DNA from: Jannaschia sp. Os4
GTDB lineage: Bacteria > Pseudomonadota > Alphaproteobacteria > Rhodobacterales > Rhodobacteraceae
Direction: 5' to 3'
NCBI RefSeq assembly: GCF_016820245.1
Contig: NZ_JAFCAR010000007.1
Span: 1 to 40,777 of the forward strand
DNA: 40,777 bases
Part shown: positions 1-7,244 of the stretch, piece by piece
Layout of the letters: every line of letters starts with the position of its first letter
How positions within the stretch are numbered: position 1 is the first letter of the stretch
Notes under the pieces: generated by a model
Databases searched by the model: none
Seen by the model: the letters and a program-made list of their open reading frames with translations, nothing else
What the model was told of the DNA's origin: nothing
Translations under genes and position numbers: made by a program

Positions 1-791
1 TCGCCGTGCTCGTCCCCGGCCTCGTGGCCCTCGTGTTCGGCTGGCTCGCCTTCCGCTCCCGCGTCGCGGGCGTCTACCTGTCGATCCTGACGCAGGCGGG
101 CACGCTCGCCCTGTCCCTCTGGCTCTTCCAGAACGATTCGGGCCTGCGCGGCAACAACGGGCTGTCGGGCCTCCAGAACGTCCCCGGCGCCGAAGGCGTC
201 CCGCAATCGACCCTGTCGCTGTGGTTCCTCTGGGCCTCCGCGACGGCCCTCGCCCTCGCCTATCTCGGCGCGGCGTGGATGGTGGCGGGCCGCTTCGGCT
301 CGGTTCTGCGCGGCATCCGCGACGACGAGGCGCGGGTGCGGTTCCTCGGCTACGAGGTGGAGCACTACAAGCTCGCGGTCTTCACCGTCACGGCGATGGC
401 CACGGGGGCGGCGGGCGCGCTCTACTACCCGCAGGCGGGCATCGTGAACCCCGCCGAGATCGCGCCCATCGCCTCGATCTACCTCGCCGTGTGGGTCGCC
501 ATCGGTGGGCGCGGGCGGCTCTACGGCGCGGTGATCGGCGCCGCCGTTGTCAGCCTCGCCTCCTCGTGGTTCACCGGCGGCGGCGCGCCCGACATCGACC
601 TCGGTCCCTACACGGTCAGGTGGACCGACTGGTGGCTCGTCCTGCTGGGCCTCTCCTTCGTGCTCGTGACGCTCTTCGCCCCCAAGGGCCTCGGCGGCCT
701 CGTCGATCTCTGGGCCGAGCGCCGCGCCGCCCGCCGCGTCGGCGACCTCGGCCCCGACGCGGGCGCACTGCGCAAGGAGGAGGCGTCGTGA
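1..791 (+). CDS. urtC: Urea ABC transporter permease UrtC, 3' part (window edge)
   Basis: This is the C-terminal 262 codons or so of the inner-membrane permease whose complete copy lies at 37143-38444. The fragment keeps the hydrophobic helices of a branched-chain-amino-acid-type (LivM-like) permease and ends in a charged tail. It is truncated by the window edge and not by mutation: the missing N-terminus is present at the right end of the sequence. AAGGAGGAGG at 774-783 near its 3' end is the ribosome binding site for urtD, whose GTG start overlaps the urtC stop codon (GTGA). Confidence 0.93.
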   Translation, partial: AVLVPGLVALVFGWLAFRSRVAGVYLSILTQAGTLALSLWLFQNDSGLRGNNGLSGLQNVPGAEGVPQSTLSLWFLWASATALALAYLGAAWMVAGRFGSVLRGIRDDEARVRFLGYEVEHYKLAVFTVTAMATGAAGALYYPQAGIVNPAEIAPIASIYLAVWVAIGGRGRLYGAVIGAAVVSLASSWFTGGGAPDIDLGPYTVRWTDWWLVLLGLSFVLVTLFAPKGLGGLVDLWAERRAARRVGDLGPDAGALRKEEAS

Positions 792-1552
792 GCGCGCTGC
801 TCGAGGTGTCCGGCGTCTCCAAGTCGTTCGACGGGTTCAAGGCGATCGACAACCTGTCCTTCTCCGTGGGCGAGCCCGAGCTGCGCGCGATCATCGGGCC
901 GAACGGGGCGGGCAAGACCACCTTCATGGACCTCGTCACCGGCAAGACCCGGCCAGACGGCGGCACCATCCGCTACGGCGAGATGTCGCGCGATCTCACG
1001 CGGCTGTCGGAGGCGGGCATCGCCCGCGCCGGCATCGGGCGGAAGTTCCAGAAGCCCACCGTGTTCGAGGCGCAGACCGTGGCCGAGAACCTGACCATGG
1101 CGCTGCGCGCCGCGCGCCGCCCGCTCGACGTCCTGCTCCGCCGCCCCGACCAAGGGGCCGCCGCCGCCGAGGTCGCCGCGCGGGTGGGGCTGGCGGACAG
1201 GCTCGCCACCCCGGCGGGCATCCTCAGCCACGGGCAGAAGCAGTGGCTGGAGATCGGGATGCTGCTGGCGCAGGAGCCGCGCCTCCTGCTGGTGGACGAA
1301 CCCGCCGCCGGGATGACGTCCGCCGAGCGCGAGCGCACCACCGCCATGCTGGTCGAGGCCGCGCGCACCCGCGCCGTGGTCGTCATCGAGCACGACATGG
1401 AGTTCGTCCGCCGCCTCGGTTGCCGCGTCACCGTGCTGCACGAGGGGCGCGTGCTGGCCGAGGGCTCGCTCGACCACGTCACGGCGGACCCGAAGGTGAT
1501 CGACGTCTATCTGGGCCGCCCCGAGGACGGCGTCGAGGCCCGCCATGCTTGA
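788..1552 (+). CDS. urtD: Urea ABC transporter ATPase UrtD (left copy)
   Basis: Cytoplasmic ATPase of the UrtABCDE urea importer, 254 aa, LivG-like. Walker A GPNGAGKTT lies near residue 38. The signature segment LSHGQKQWLEIG is followed by Walker B LLLVDEPAAGM, and the switch histidine is in VIEHDMEF. LSHGQ instead of the usual LSGGQ is typical of UrtD. The GTG start at 788 is chosen because it overlaps the urtC stop by 4 bp and follows a strong AAGGAGGAGG Shine-Dalgarno sequence. The 3' end overlaps urtE by 8 bp, so the two ATPases are translationally coupled. The same gene appears at 38441-39205 because of the circular overlap. Confidence 0.95.
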   Translation: MSALLEVSGVSKSFDGFKAIDNLSFSVGEPELRAIIGPNGAGKTTFMDLVTGKTRPDGGTIRYGEMSRDLTRLSEAGIARAGIGRKFQKPTVFEAQTVAENLTMALRAARRPLDVLLRRPDQGAAAAEVAARVGLADRLATPAGILSHGQKQWLEIGMLLAQEPRLLLVDEPAAGMTSAERERTTAMLVEAARTRAVVVIEHDMEFVRRLGCRVTVLHEGRVLAEGSLDHVTADPKVIDVYLGRPEDGVEARHA

Positions 1553-2234
1553 GGCGCGCGACGTCACCCTCGCCTATGGCGGCTCGTGCATCCTGCACGG
1601 CGTCGACCTGACCGCCGCCCGCGGCGCGGTCACCTGCGTCATGGGCCTCAACGGGATGGGCAAGACCTCCCTGCTCAAGGCGCTCGCCGGGCGGCACCCG
1701 ATGGACGGCACCGTCACCCTCGACGGCGCCCCCCTGCCCCCCGGCCCCAAGGCGCGCGCGCGCGCGGGCGTGGCCTACGTCCCTCAAGGGCGCGAGGTGT
1801 TCCCCCAGCTCACCGTGGCCGAGAACCTCGCCACCGGCTTCGCCTGCCTGCCCCGCGCCGCGCGCGCGGTCCCCGACCACGTGTTCGATCTGTTCCCCGT
1901 CCTCGCCGAGATGCGCGGGCGCCGCGGCGGCGACCTCTCGGGCGGCCAGCAGCAGCAGCTCGCCATCGCCCGCGCCCTCGTGACGCGGCCCAAGGTGCTC
2001 CTCCTCGACGAGCCGACGGAGGGCATCCAGCCCAACATCATCGCCCAGATCGGGCGCGTCATCGACCGGCTGCGCCGCGACGGCGGGATGGCGATCGTCC
2101 TGGTCGAGCAGCGGTTCGACTTCGCGTGGGGCCTCGCGGACCACGTCGTGGCGCTGCGGCGGGGGACGGTGATCCGGAACGAGGCGCGTGGCGGGGCCGA
2201 CCGCGCCGCCGTCCTCGCCGACGTCTCCGTCTGA
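1545..2234 (+). CDS. urtE: Urea ABC transporter ATPase UrtE (left copy)
   Basis: Second ATPase of the urea importer, 229 aa, LivF-like. It has Walker A GLNGMGKT, signature LSGGQQQQLAIARAL, Walker B LLLDEPTEGI followed by QPNII as in UrtE proteins, and an LVEQRFDFA switch segment. The ATG at 1545 lies inside the last codons of urtD (8-bp overlap), typical of a coupled operon. It is the last gene of urtABCDE; the next gene, vapC, converges on it across 25 bp. The right-hand copy is 39198-39887. Confidence 0.95.
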   Translation: MLEARDVTLAYGGSCILHGVDLTAARGAVTCVMGLNGMGKTSLLKALAGRHPMDGTVTLDGAPLPPGPKARARAGVAYVPQGREVFPQLTVAENLATGFACLPRAARAVPDHVFDLFPVLAEMRGRRGGDLSGGQQQQLAIARALVTRPKVLLLDEPTEGIQPNIIAQIGRVIDRLRRDGGMAIVLVEQRFDFAWGLADHVVALRRGTVIRNEARGGADRAAVLADVSV

Positions 2235-2259
2235 CGTCCGAGGCGGCCCGGAAAGGCCC

Positions 2260-2664
2260 CTACCCCGCCAGCCAGTTCTCCACCGCGAGCCCGTCCACGC
2301 GCTCGAACTCGCGGACGTTCGCGGTGACCACGGCCCGCCCCGTGGCGAGCGCGTGCGCCGCGATGAGCAGGTCGTTGCCGCCGATCGGCGTGCCCCTCGC
2401 CTCCAGCGCGGCGCGGATGCGCCCGTAGGCCGCGTCGACCGGCGGCGCGAGCGGCAGGACCGGGATCTCGGACAGCAGCGCCTCGACCCGCGCGGTCAGC
2501 CGGTCGGAGCCCTTGCGCGCGGCGCCGTAGCGCAGCTCGGCGGCGACCACGACGGAGGTCACCACCCCCGCCTCGCCCACCTCCGCCAAGCGCCGCGCGG
2601 CGGCGCCCGCAGGATGGCGGACGAGGTCGGACAGCACGTTCGTGTCGAGCAGCCAGCCCGTCAA
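2260..2664 (-). CDS. vapC: PIN-domain toxin, VapC type (left copy)
   Basis: Probable site-specific RNase toxin of a plasmid addiction module, 134 aa, the usual VapC length. The conserved PIN-domain acidic residues are visible: Asp7 in LLDTNVLSD, Glu43 in VVAAELRYGA and Asp98 in GGNDLLIAAHAL, with the downstream VVTANVREF strand. I chose the TTG start at 2664 because it gives a 4-bp TTGA overlap with the antitoxin stop codon and places the first beta-strand directly at the N-terminus. Longer starts upstream would add 22 low-complexity Arg/Ala residues encoded inside the antitoxin gene. The cleaved RNA target cannot be read from sequence. The duplicate is at 39913-40317. Confidence 0.9.
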   Translation of the reverse strand: MTGWLLDTNVLSDLVRHPAGAAARRLAEVGEAGVVTSVVVAAELRYGAARKGSDRLTARVEALLSEIPVLPLAPPVDAAYGRIRAALEARGTPIGGNDLLIAAHALATGRAVVTANVREFERVDGLAVENWLAG

Positions 2665-2906
2665 AGCACGTCCTCGGACGCGGGCGGCGGGTCGTCGGGC
2701 AGCGGCAGGTCCTCGTCTAGCCGGTCCCACGACGCCAAGAGCCCCAGCAGCCCGCGCCGCCGCACCGGCTCAAGCACGAGGCGGTCGCCGTCGCGGCGGA
2801 TGGTGACGCGGTCGCCCGGCATCTCCCAGTCGGCGGGGATGCGGACGGCCTGCGAGCGGTTGTTGCGGAACAGCTTGGCCTCGCGGGCGGGGGTCGGGGC
2901 GGACAT
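2661..2906 (-). CDS. vapB: AbrB/MazE-fold antitoxin, VapB type (left copy)
   Basis: 81-aa antitoxin with the swapped-hairpin DNA-binding signature AKLFRNNRSQAVRIPADW near residues 9-26 and the GDRVTIRR beta-strand. The acidic, proline-rich C-terminus (about residues 60-81) is of the type that wraps around PIN toxins. Antitoxin precedes toxin on the minus strand and the genes overlap by 4 bp. GGAGGTG just upstream of the ATG is a strong ribosome binding site. An inverted repeat in the promoter (2921-2937) suggests autoregulation by the VapBC complex. The pair probably stabilises the plasmid by post-segregational killing. The duplicate is at 40314-40559. Confidence 0.9.
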   Translation of the reverse strand: MSAPTPAREAKLFRNNRSQAVRIPADWEMPGDRVTIRRDGDRLVLEPVRRRGLLGLLASWDRLDEDLPLPDDPPPASEDVL

Positions 2907-2910
2907 CGGG

Positions 2911-2961
2911 CACCTCCGGGATATGCCTTTGACATATGCGAAGGCGCGCCCCTCGCGTCAA
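2911..2961 (-). promoter_or_regulatory. vapBC promoter with overlapping operator palindrome
   Basis: Read on the minus strand, TTGACG (2961-2956, five of six matches to the -35 consensus) is followed after exactly 17 bp by CATATG (2938-2933), a weak -10. The -10 is the outer arm of an inverted repeat ATATG-N7-CATAT at 2921-2937. The SD GGAGGTG (2917-2911) and the vapB ATG follow. An operator overlapping the -10 fits repression by VapB/VapBC. The same site recurs at 40564-40614. Confidence 0.65.
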
Positions 2962-2986
2962 GCCGCCCTGCCCCGTCTCGCCGCGC

Positions 2987-3006
2987 GAATTGCCAATTGG
3001 CAAATC
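2987..3006. promoter_or_regulatory. Candidate parS centromere site 1
   Basis: TTGCCAATTGGCAA (2990-3003) is a perfect 14-bp palindrome. It extends to 20 bp (2987-3006) with one mismatched pair. It is AT-rich against a GC-rich background and overlaps the parB stop codon. The only other copy seen on the circle lies immediately after rep at 6811-6828. A palindrome of about 14-18 bp beside parAB is what ParB proteins usually bind. The duplicate is at 40640-40659. Confidence 0.7.
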
Positions 3007-3979
3007 ACTTGCCGAAGCGGTCCTCAAGGTAGAGCCGGAACGCCGCCTCCAGCGCCGCGCGCCCCATCCCGTCCGAGAACTCCAGCACGTGCGCCCTGCC
3101 CTTCCGGCGGTGGGTCACGCCCGATTCCTCGCGCGCCCGGCGGTAGACCTTCCCCTTGGGCGCGGCCTTCGGATCGGCCACGACCGCCTTGAGGCGCGCC
3201 ATCACGCCCGCGGCGTCCGGCCCCCGGCCCTCCCGCGCGCGCTCGGCCCGGATCGCCTCCGCCTCGGCGATCAGCGCGTCGGCCGAGGCCGGCTTGCGCA
3301 GGTGCGGCCCGAGGGTCCGGGCGTGCAGTTCGCGGACGTCGTGAAGCGAAGGGAAGGCGGCGACGATCTCGTCGGGCAGCTTGGCCAGCTGCAGGAAGCG
3401 CGACAGCCACGCGTCCGACACCTCCAGCCGCGCCGCCATGTCCTTCTGCCGCCCGTCGTAGTAGAGGCCGAGCGCCTGCGCGTAGTCGCGCGCCCGCTCG
3501 AGGTCGGACAGGTCCGCGCGGTCGCGGTTCTCGATGTCCGAAAGGCGGAACGCCTCCTCGTCCGACAGGTCGCGCACCTCCACGAGGTAGCGGAACTGCG
3601 GGAAGTTGTTGGCCCGCAGCCACGACACCGCGAAGTGCCGCCGCGCGCCGCAGATCACCTCGTAGGGCGCGTCCGCGTCGCCGGTCTCGCGCACGATGGC
3701 CGGGAACTCCTGCCGCCCCTGCGCCCGGATGCCGTCGATCAGGTCGCGGCAGTTGTCCTCGGTCAGCAGGTCGTAGGCGCGGTTGTGCCGCGCCCACATG
3801 CGGGCCTGCGCCGGGTCGATCCAGCGCAGGGTCTTCTCCTCCAAGGCGCCGGACATCCGCTCGCCCACCCGCGCCTGGCGGGCGAGGAAGCGGGCGCCGC
3901 CCCGGCCCTCCGGCGGGCCCGCGTCCTCGCCCAGCCCCGACAGCACGTCGTCGAACACCGCCGAATGCTTCTTGCTCAT
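3005..3979 (-). CDS. parB: Plasmid partition protein ParB
   Basis: 324-aa centromere-binding protein of the ParB family. The N-terminal part (about residues 1-50) is flexible. The ParB/Spo0J nuclease-like domain follows, with the segment CGARRHFA at 110-117 equivalent to the GERRxxA CTP-binding box. A helix-turn-helix region runs from about 176 to 200 (QKDMAARLEVSDAWLSRFLQ). The C-terminus (about 255-324) is the likely dimerisation region. The ATG at 3979 overlaps the parA stop by 4 bp (ATGA), so parA-parB are coupled. The gene ends inside the candidate parS palindrome. It should bind the palindromes at 2990 and 6811 and load ParA for segregation. The last 39 codons are repeated at the right edge. 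Confidence 0.93.
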   Translation of the reverse strand: MSKKHSAVFDDVLSGLGEDAGPPEGRGGARFLARQARVGERMSGALEEKTLRWIDPAQARMWARHNRAYDLLTEDNCRDLIDGIRAQGRQEFPAIVRETGDADAPYEVICGARRHFAVSWLRANNFPQFRYLVEVRDLSDEEAFRLSDIENRDRADLSDLERARDYAQALGLYYDGRQKDMAARLEVSDAWLSRFLQLAKLPDEIVAAFPSLHDVRELHARTLGPHLRKPASADALIAEAEAIRAERAREGRGPDAAGVMARLKAVVADPKAAPKGKVYRRAREESGVTHRRKGRAHVLEFSDGMGRAALEAAFRLYLEDRFGK

Positions 3980-5202
3980 ATCACGCCCTCCTTGCGCAGG
4001 CTCGCGCGGTGGCTCGGCCACGTCCGGCGGATCAGGGTCTCCACCTCGCGCCCCACGGCATCGAGGTAGGTCCGGCACCGCCGGTGCGTCTCCGTCCGGG
4101 CCGCCGCGCCCGTGGTCTCGTAGACGGTCCCGAGATTCGCCGTCGCGTTGTCGATCTCCGCCGAGTCCTTGAGCGTGGCCCCGAGCATGTCCTGAGGGAA
4201 GACCGCATCCATCATCCGCTTGATCGCGACGTGGGCGGACTTGCCGTCGTTCATCTTGGTGGCGACGATCTTGACGAAGTCGTAGTCCCGCGCCCCGCCG
4301 TGACGGCTGATCTCGCCCAAGGTCGCGCCCATCATCCGCAGGAAATGCGCCGTCGAGCCGAAGTCGATGTTGTTGGGCGGCGCCGGGATCAGCAGCGCGG
4401 TCGCCGCGCGCAGCACGTTGAGCGAGATCATCCCCAGCGCGGGCGGCGGGTCCAGCAGCACCACGTCGAACCCGTCGGCGATGGTCCCCACCCCCTCGCG
4501 CAGCCGGTCCAGCACGTTGCCCTCCCGCGCCATGCGCGCGGCCAGCTCGTACTCGCTGTCGTAGAGGCCGAGGTTGGCGGGGATCATCGCAATGCCCGGC
4601 CAGTAGGTCGCCCGCAGCGCGTAGTGCAGCGAGGGCGGCCCGCCGTGGCGGAAGTAGGGGTAGAGCGTGTCCTCCGTCTCGTCGACGTCCACGTCGGGGT
4701 TGAGGCCGAACACGGCGGTGGTGGACGCCTGCGAATCGCAGTCGATCACGCAGACCCGGTAGCCCTTGAGCGCGAGGTACTGGGCGAGATGCGTGACCAG
4801 CGTGGACTTGGCCACGCCGCCCTTGAAGTTCTGCACCGCCAGCACGCAGGGCGGGTCGCCCTCGGCGCGCCACGGGCGGGTGCCGAAGAGGTCGCGCATC
4901 GCGTTGACCTGCCCGAGGCTGTAGCCCGTCCGCCGGTTCGTCTCCGGATCCTTGTCCGGCGCGGGCAGCCGCCCGTCGTCCTCGGCGTCCCGGATCGCCT
5001 TCTCGGTGCGGCCCGCCATCTCGGCGGCCGTGCGGACGTTGAAGCGCAGATCGAGCCGCTTGCGCGCGTCCGGCGCGTAGACCCGGTCGCGGAGCCGCTC
5101 GATCACGGTGGCGGCCCGGTCCGCGAGGCGGTCCATCTCGGCCAAGCCCACCGGCGGCAGCGCGCCGGGCGGGAGCGGGGGGGTCGTCGTCTCGTCGGTC
5201 AT
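3976..5202 (-). CDS. parA: Plasmid partition ATPase ParA
   Basis: 408-aa type Ia partition ATPase. The first 110 residues or so form an N-terminal DNA-binding extension (NVRTAAEMAGRTEKAIRDAE, a helix-turn-helix-like stretch). The deviant Walker A KGGVAKST is at 127-134. The Walker A' region DCDSQAS is at 154-160. The Walker B segment VVLLDPPPALG follows, then NNIDFGST. The length and N-terminal HTH match ParA proteins that also repress their own promoter. The ATG at 5202 follows the iteron-containing origin region and is divergent from rep. Together with parB and the parS-like palindromes it makes a complete segregation system. Confidence 0.93.
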   Translation of the reverse strand: MTDETTTPPLPPGALPPVGLAEMDRLADRAATVIERLRDRVYAPDARKRLDLRFNVRTAAEMAGRTEKAIRDAEDDGRLPAPDKDPETNRRTGYSLGQVNAMRDLFGTRPWRAEGDPPCVLAVQNFKGGVAKSTLVTHLAQYLALKGYRVCVIDCDSQASTTAVFGLNPDVDVDETEDTLYPYFRHGGPPSLHYALRATYWPGIAMIPANLGLYDSEYELAARMAREGNVLDRLREGVGTIADGFDVVLLDPPPALGMISLNVLRAATALLIPAPPNNIDFGSTAHFLRMMGATLGEISRHGGARDYDFVKIVATKMNDGKSAHVAIKRMMDAVFPQDMLGATLKDSAEIDNATANLGTVYETTGAAARTETHRRCRTYLDAVGREVETLIRRTWPSHRASLRKEGVI

Positions 5203-5474
5203 GCCGGCCTCGCCTCGGGGGCCCCTCTCGCGGGGGCGTTGCCCTAGGGGTGCGCCTCCGCGATTCGGAGGGCAAGTGCGGTTCTGGGGCGGACGGGACG
5301 GAAAAAGCGGAAGTGGTGGCGTCGGGGCCGCAGGTGCGGAACGGAGGCCGGCCGAGGACCGGAATACCCGAAAATCCGATCGAAGGACACCGCCCCGCAG
5401 GGGTTCAGGATTCTCGGTGTTCTCTGTTCCCGCCGGCTAACCCTTTTGCCCATGCGGATAATCCGCCCGGCCGC

Positions 5475-5555
5475 TTACGTACAGGGTGGCAATTCTTACG
5501 CATCGGGTGGGCCTGCGCTACGTCCGGGGTGGGCTGCGCCTACGGATGGGGGGCG
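5475..5555 (+). repeat. Iterons: four direct repeats at 21-22 bp period
   Basis: The repeats start at 5475, 5496, 5518 and 5540, so the spacing is 21, 22 and 22 bp, two helical turns. They share the core (T/C)TACG-N4-GGG(T/G)GG: TTACGTACAGGGTGGC, TTACGCATCGGGTGGG, CTACGTCCGGGGTGGG and CTACGGATGGGGGGCG. The fourth is the most degenerate. These should be the binding sites of the initiator encoded at 5764-6810. Confidence 0.85.
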
Positions 5556-5581
5556 ATTCGGCGCCGCGGCTGGGGAACGCC

Positions 5582-5590
5582 TGTGGATAA
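5582..5590 (-). promoter_or_regulatory. DnaA box
   Basis: TGTGGATAA on the plus strand is the reverse complement of TTATCCACA, a perfect match to the consensus TTATNCACA. It lies 26 bp downstream of the iteron array, where host DnaA is usually recruited in iteron origins. Confidence 0.8.
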
Positions 5591-5662
5591 CGTCGAATCG
5601 GCTTGTCTCCGGGGCCGCTCGAGGTCGCGTCGGGCGAATCGTGGCGCCGGGGCACCCCAGAT

Positions 5663-5763
5663 GTAAGCTTACGGATCGGGTGAGCCGAAGCCGCCTTGAC
5701 CTCCGCCCCGCTCGACGTTTCCCTACGTCCGACGCGCACGCACGTAAGGACGCCACGTAAGCG
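5663..5763 (+). promoter_or_regulatory. rep leader: extra iteron, palindrome and CGTAAG half-sites
   Basis: A fifth iteron-like motif, TTACGGATCGGGTGAG (5669-5684), is fused to a perfect 10-bp palindrome GTAAGCTTAC (5663-5672). Two inverted half-iterons, CGTAAG at 5743-5748 and 5756-5761, sit 13 bp apart directly before the rep ATG, and CTACGTCC (5723-5730) repeats the start of iteron 3. TTGACC at 5696-5701 could be a -35, but no clear -10 follows. Inverted iteron halves over the promoter fit autorepression by initiator dimers. Confidence 0.6.
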
Positions 5764-6810
5764 ATGGCCGAGACGGACCCCCCTGCCCCGCCCTCCGCGC
5801 CCCGCGCATGGCGCACGCTCGACGCGCGGCCCTCGGCGGACACGCTGGTCAAGCCGGGCGAGCTGGTCGACGTGGTCGAGGTCACGCCGCTCACCCTCGC
5901 GGACCGTCGCATCTACAACCTCCTGCTCGAGAACGCGTGGGATTCGATCGACAAGCCCGTCACCCATACCATCCCCAAGGCGCTGCTGCGCGGGTCGCAC
6001 AACGCCAACGACCGGATCGGCGCCTCCATCGAGCGGCTGATGAGCGCGATCGTCCGCGTCTCCGTCGTCTGGGACGGCGAGCCGGCGGTGGAGCGGGTGC
6101 AGCTGCTCGGCGGCAACGTCGAGACGCTGCGCCGCGACGGGATGCTGGAGTACGAGATCCCCGCCCGCCTGCGCCGGATCATCGCCAACTCGGCCGTGTT
6201 CGCGCGGCTGCAGCGCGAGGTGATGTTCGCGCTGACCTCCAAGTACGCGCTGACGCTCTACGAGATGGTCCAGAAGCGCGGGAACCTGCGCTGGCGCTCG
6301 TCGGAGAAGTTCGACCTCGAGGGGCTGCGCGCGGTGCTGGGCGTGCCGAAGGGCAAGCTGACGACGTGGTCCAACCTGAAGCTGCGCGCAATCGACCCGG
6401 CGGTGGCCGAGGTGAACGCGCTGTCGGACTACGTGGTCGAGATCGCGCCGATCAAGTCGGGCCGCCGCGTGACCCATGTGGAGCTGCGCTGGTGGAAGAA
6501 GGACGGCGCGGGGCAGGGCGCCGCCGCGCGGGAGCTGCAGGGCTCGAAGGTGGGCCGCGCCGCGCGGGTCGCGGGCACCGCGGAGGAGCCCGCCGCGCCG
6601 CTGCGCCCGCGCCCCGCCACGATGGACCGCGTGGGCGCGCCGCTGCGGACCGAGACCTACGAGACCGCGCGCCTGCGCCATCCCGGCTACGACATCTACT
6701 TCGTGGAGTCGGAATGGCGGTCGTGGAGCCGCGGCAAGGACGAGCCGCAGGATCCCGATCGCGCCTTCCTCGCCTTCTTCCGGACCTACGCGGAGCGGCA
6801 CCCGATCTGA
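5764..6810 (+). CDS. rep: Rep_3-type plasmid replication initiator
   Basis: 348-aa initiator that should bind the upstream iterons and recruit the host replisome. The region of about residues 30-240 matches the Rep_3 double winged-helix organisation: VEVTPLTLADRRIYNLLLENAW, then ALTSKYALTLYEMVQKRG, then the second winged helix with LRAVLGVPKGKLTTWSNLKLRAIDPAVAEVN, which is the most recognisable segment of the family. The C-terminal 100 residues or so are lineage-specific. The ATG at 5764 follows the two CGTAAG sites directly and no good Shine-Dalgarno is visible, so translation may be weak, as suits a copy-number-controlled initiator. The stop codon is followed at once by the second parS-like palindrome. 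Confidence 0.9.
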   Translation: MAETDPPAPPSAPRAWRTLDARPSADTLVKPGELVDVVEVTPLTLADRRIYNLLLENAWDSIDKPVTHTIPKALLRGSHNANDRIGASIERLMSAIVRVSVVWDGEPAVERVQLLGGNVETLRRDGMLEYEIPARLRRIIANSAVFARLQREVMFALTSKYALTLYEMVQKRGNLRWRSSEKFDLEGLRAVLGVPKGKLTTWSNLKLRAIDPAVAEVNALSDYVVEIAPIKSGRRVTHVELRWWKKDGAGQGAAARELQGSKVGRAARVAGTAEEPAAPLRPRPATMDRVGAPLRTETYETARLRHPGYDIYFVESEWRSWSRGKDEPQDPDRAFLAFFRTYAERHPI

Positions 6811-6828
6811 ATTTGCCAATTGGCAAAT
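6811..6828. promoter_or_regulatory. Candidate parS centromere site 2
   Basis: ATTTGCCAATTGGCAAAT is a perfect 18-bp palindrome that begins one base after the rep stop codon. It shares the 14-bp core TTGCCAATTGGCAA with site 1 (2990-3003). The two sites bracket the parB-parA-ori-rep block and neither lies between effector or metabolic genes. Confidence 0.7.
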
Positions 6829-6847
6829 CGCCGGGGCGGGGCGCCGC

Positions 6848-7105
6848 TCAGGGCAGCGTCTTGGCCTGCGGGGAGCCCTCGACGATGGTGCCGCCGTGGT
6901 TCGTCACCGAGCCGACATATGCCACCGCCTTGCCGTCGCAGGTCGCCATGGAGGAGCCGGTGGTGATGACCGCCCCGCAGGCGGTCTTGTCGCCCACGCG
7001 GGCGACGGGCCGCCCGTCGACGAGGCCGGAGCCGCCCTCGACGATCGGGTTGGGCCCATGGGCGGGGCAGACGTGCTTGTCGCCGAGGCGGGCCACGGGG
7101 AGCAT
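6848..7105 (-). CDS. PAAR-domain T6SS spike-tip protein
   Basis: 85-aa PAAR protein that should cap the VgrG trimer and sharpen the T6SS spike. Two related segments, LPVARLGDKHVCPAHGPNPI and RPVARVGDKTACG, mark the family. His/Cys residues (HVCPAHG, TACG and the later MATCDGK) could supply the metal ligands at the tip. The internal ATG at 7105 is preferred because GGAG lies six bases upstream; a TTG four codons earlier would swallow that SD. No toxin extension is fused, so it is a bare tip. It is divergent from vgrG with 139 bp between the starts. Both genes share the same GATTGGAG-N6-ATG translation signal. Confidence 0.92.
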   Translation of the reverse strand: MLPVARLGDKHVCPAHGPNPIVEGGSGLVDGRPVARVGDKTACGAVITTGSSMATCDGKAVAYVGSVTNHGGTIVEGSPQAKTLP

Positions 7106-7244
7106 GGCGGTCTCCAATCGTCACGGTGCGGTCGTGGCCACAGTGTTTCCCCGGCCACGCCCGGGCGCAAGCCGCCTTTCAAATGGGGGGCGCCGCCCGT
7201 AACATCGGCGGAACGGTGCATGCGGGCACGGATTGGAGCGACCG
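7106..7244. promoter_or_regulatory. Divergent PAAR/vgrG intergenic region
   Basis: 139 bp separate the two divergent spike genes and must contain both promoters. The ends mirror each other: each start codon is preceded by GATTGGAG and six bases. No confident -35/-10 pair can be assigned. Confidence 0.45.

Larger units (their letters stand above)
1..3124. repeat. Terminal direct repeat (circular-contig overlap), left copy
   Basis: The first 3124 bases recur at 37654-40777 with a constant offset of 37,653. The reading frames in both copies are the same length and translate identically. The left copy starts inside urtC, whose 5' part is found only at 37143-37653. The right copy ends inside parB, whose remainder is found only at 3125-3979. 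Two truncated genes that complete each other across the ends are what a circular molecule looks like when linearised with an overlap. A true duplication would not be expected to end exactly at both contig ends. The unit is therefore a circle of about 37,653 bp. Confidence 0.95.
5203..5763. other. Plasmid replication origin region (oriV), non-coding
   Basis: This 561-bp stretch between divergent parA and rep has no convincing gene. It holds four iterons (5475-5555), a fifth related motif (5669-5684), a perfect DnaA box (5582-5590), a 13-bp inverted repeat GCGGATAATCCGC (5454-5466) and AT-richer stretches around 5360-5385 and 5430-5465 that could serve for strand opening. It also holds short CGTAAG sites next to the rep start. 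Iterons, DnaA box and an adjacent Rep_3 initiator gene are the standard layout of an iteron-controlled origin. Confidence 0.85.

Noticed and set aside
2929-2934. TTGACA on the plus strand as a -35 for a rightward promoter
   Set aside because: No -10 follows at a suitable distance and no plus-strand gene begins there; the hexamer is part of the vapB operator.
1-3124. Genuine segmental duplication of urtCDE-vapBC
   Set aside because: The repeat ends exactly at both sequence ends and the truncated genes complete each other, which indicates circularity.
3980-5275. N-terminal extension of ParB (frame open to 756 codons)
   Set aside because: It is the shadow of parA. The ATG at 3979 overlaps the parA stop as expected for a coupled parAB operon.
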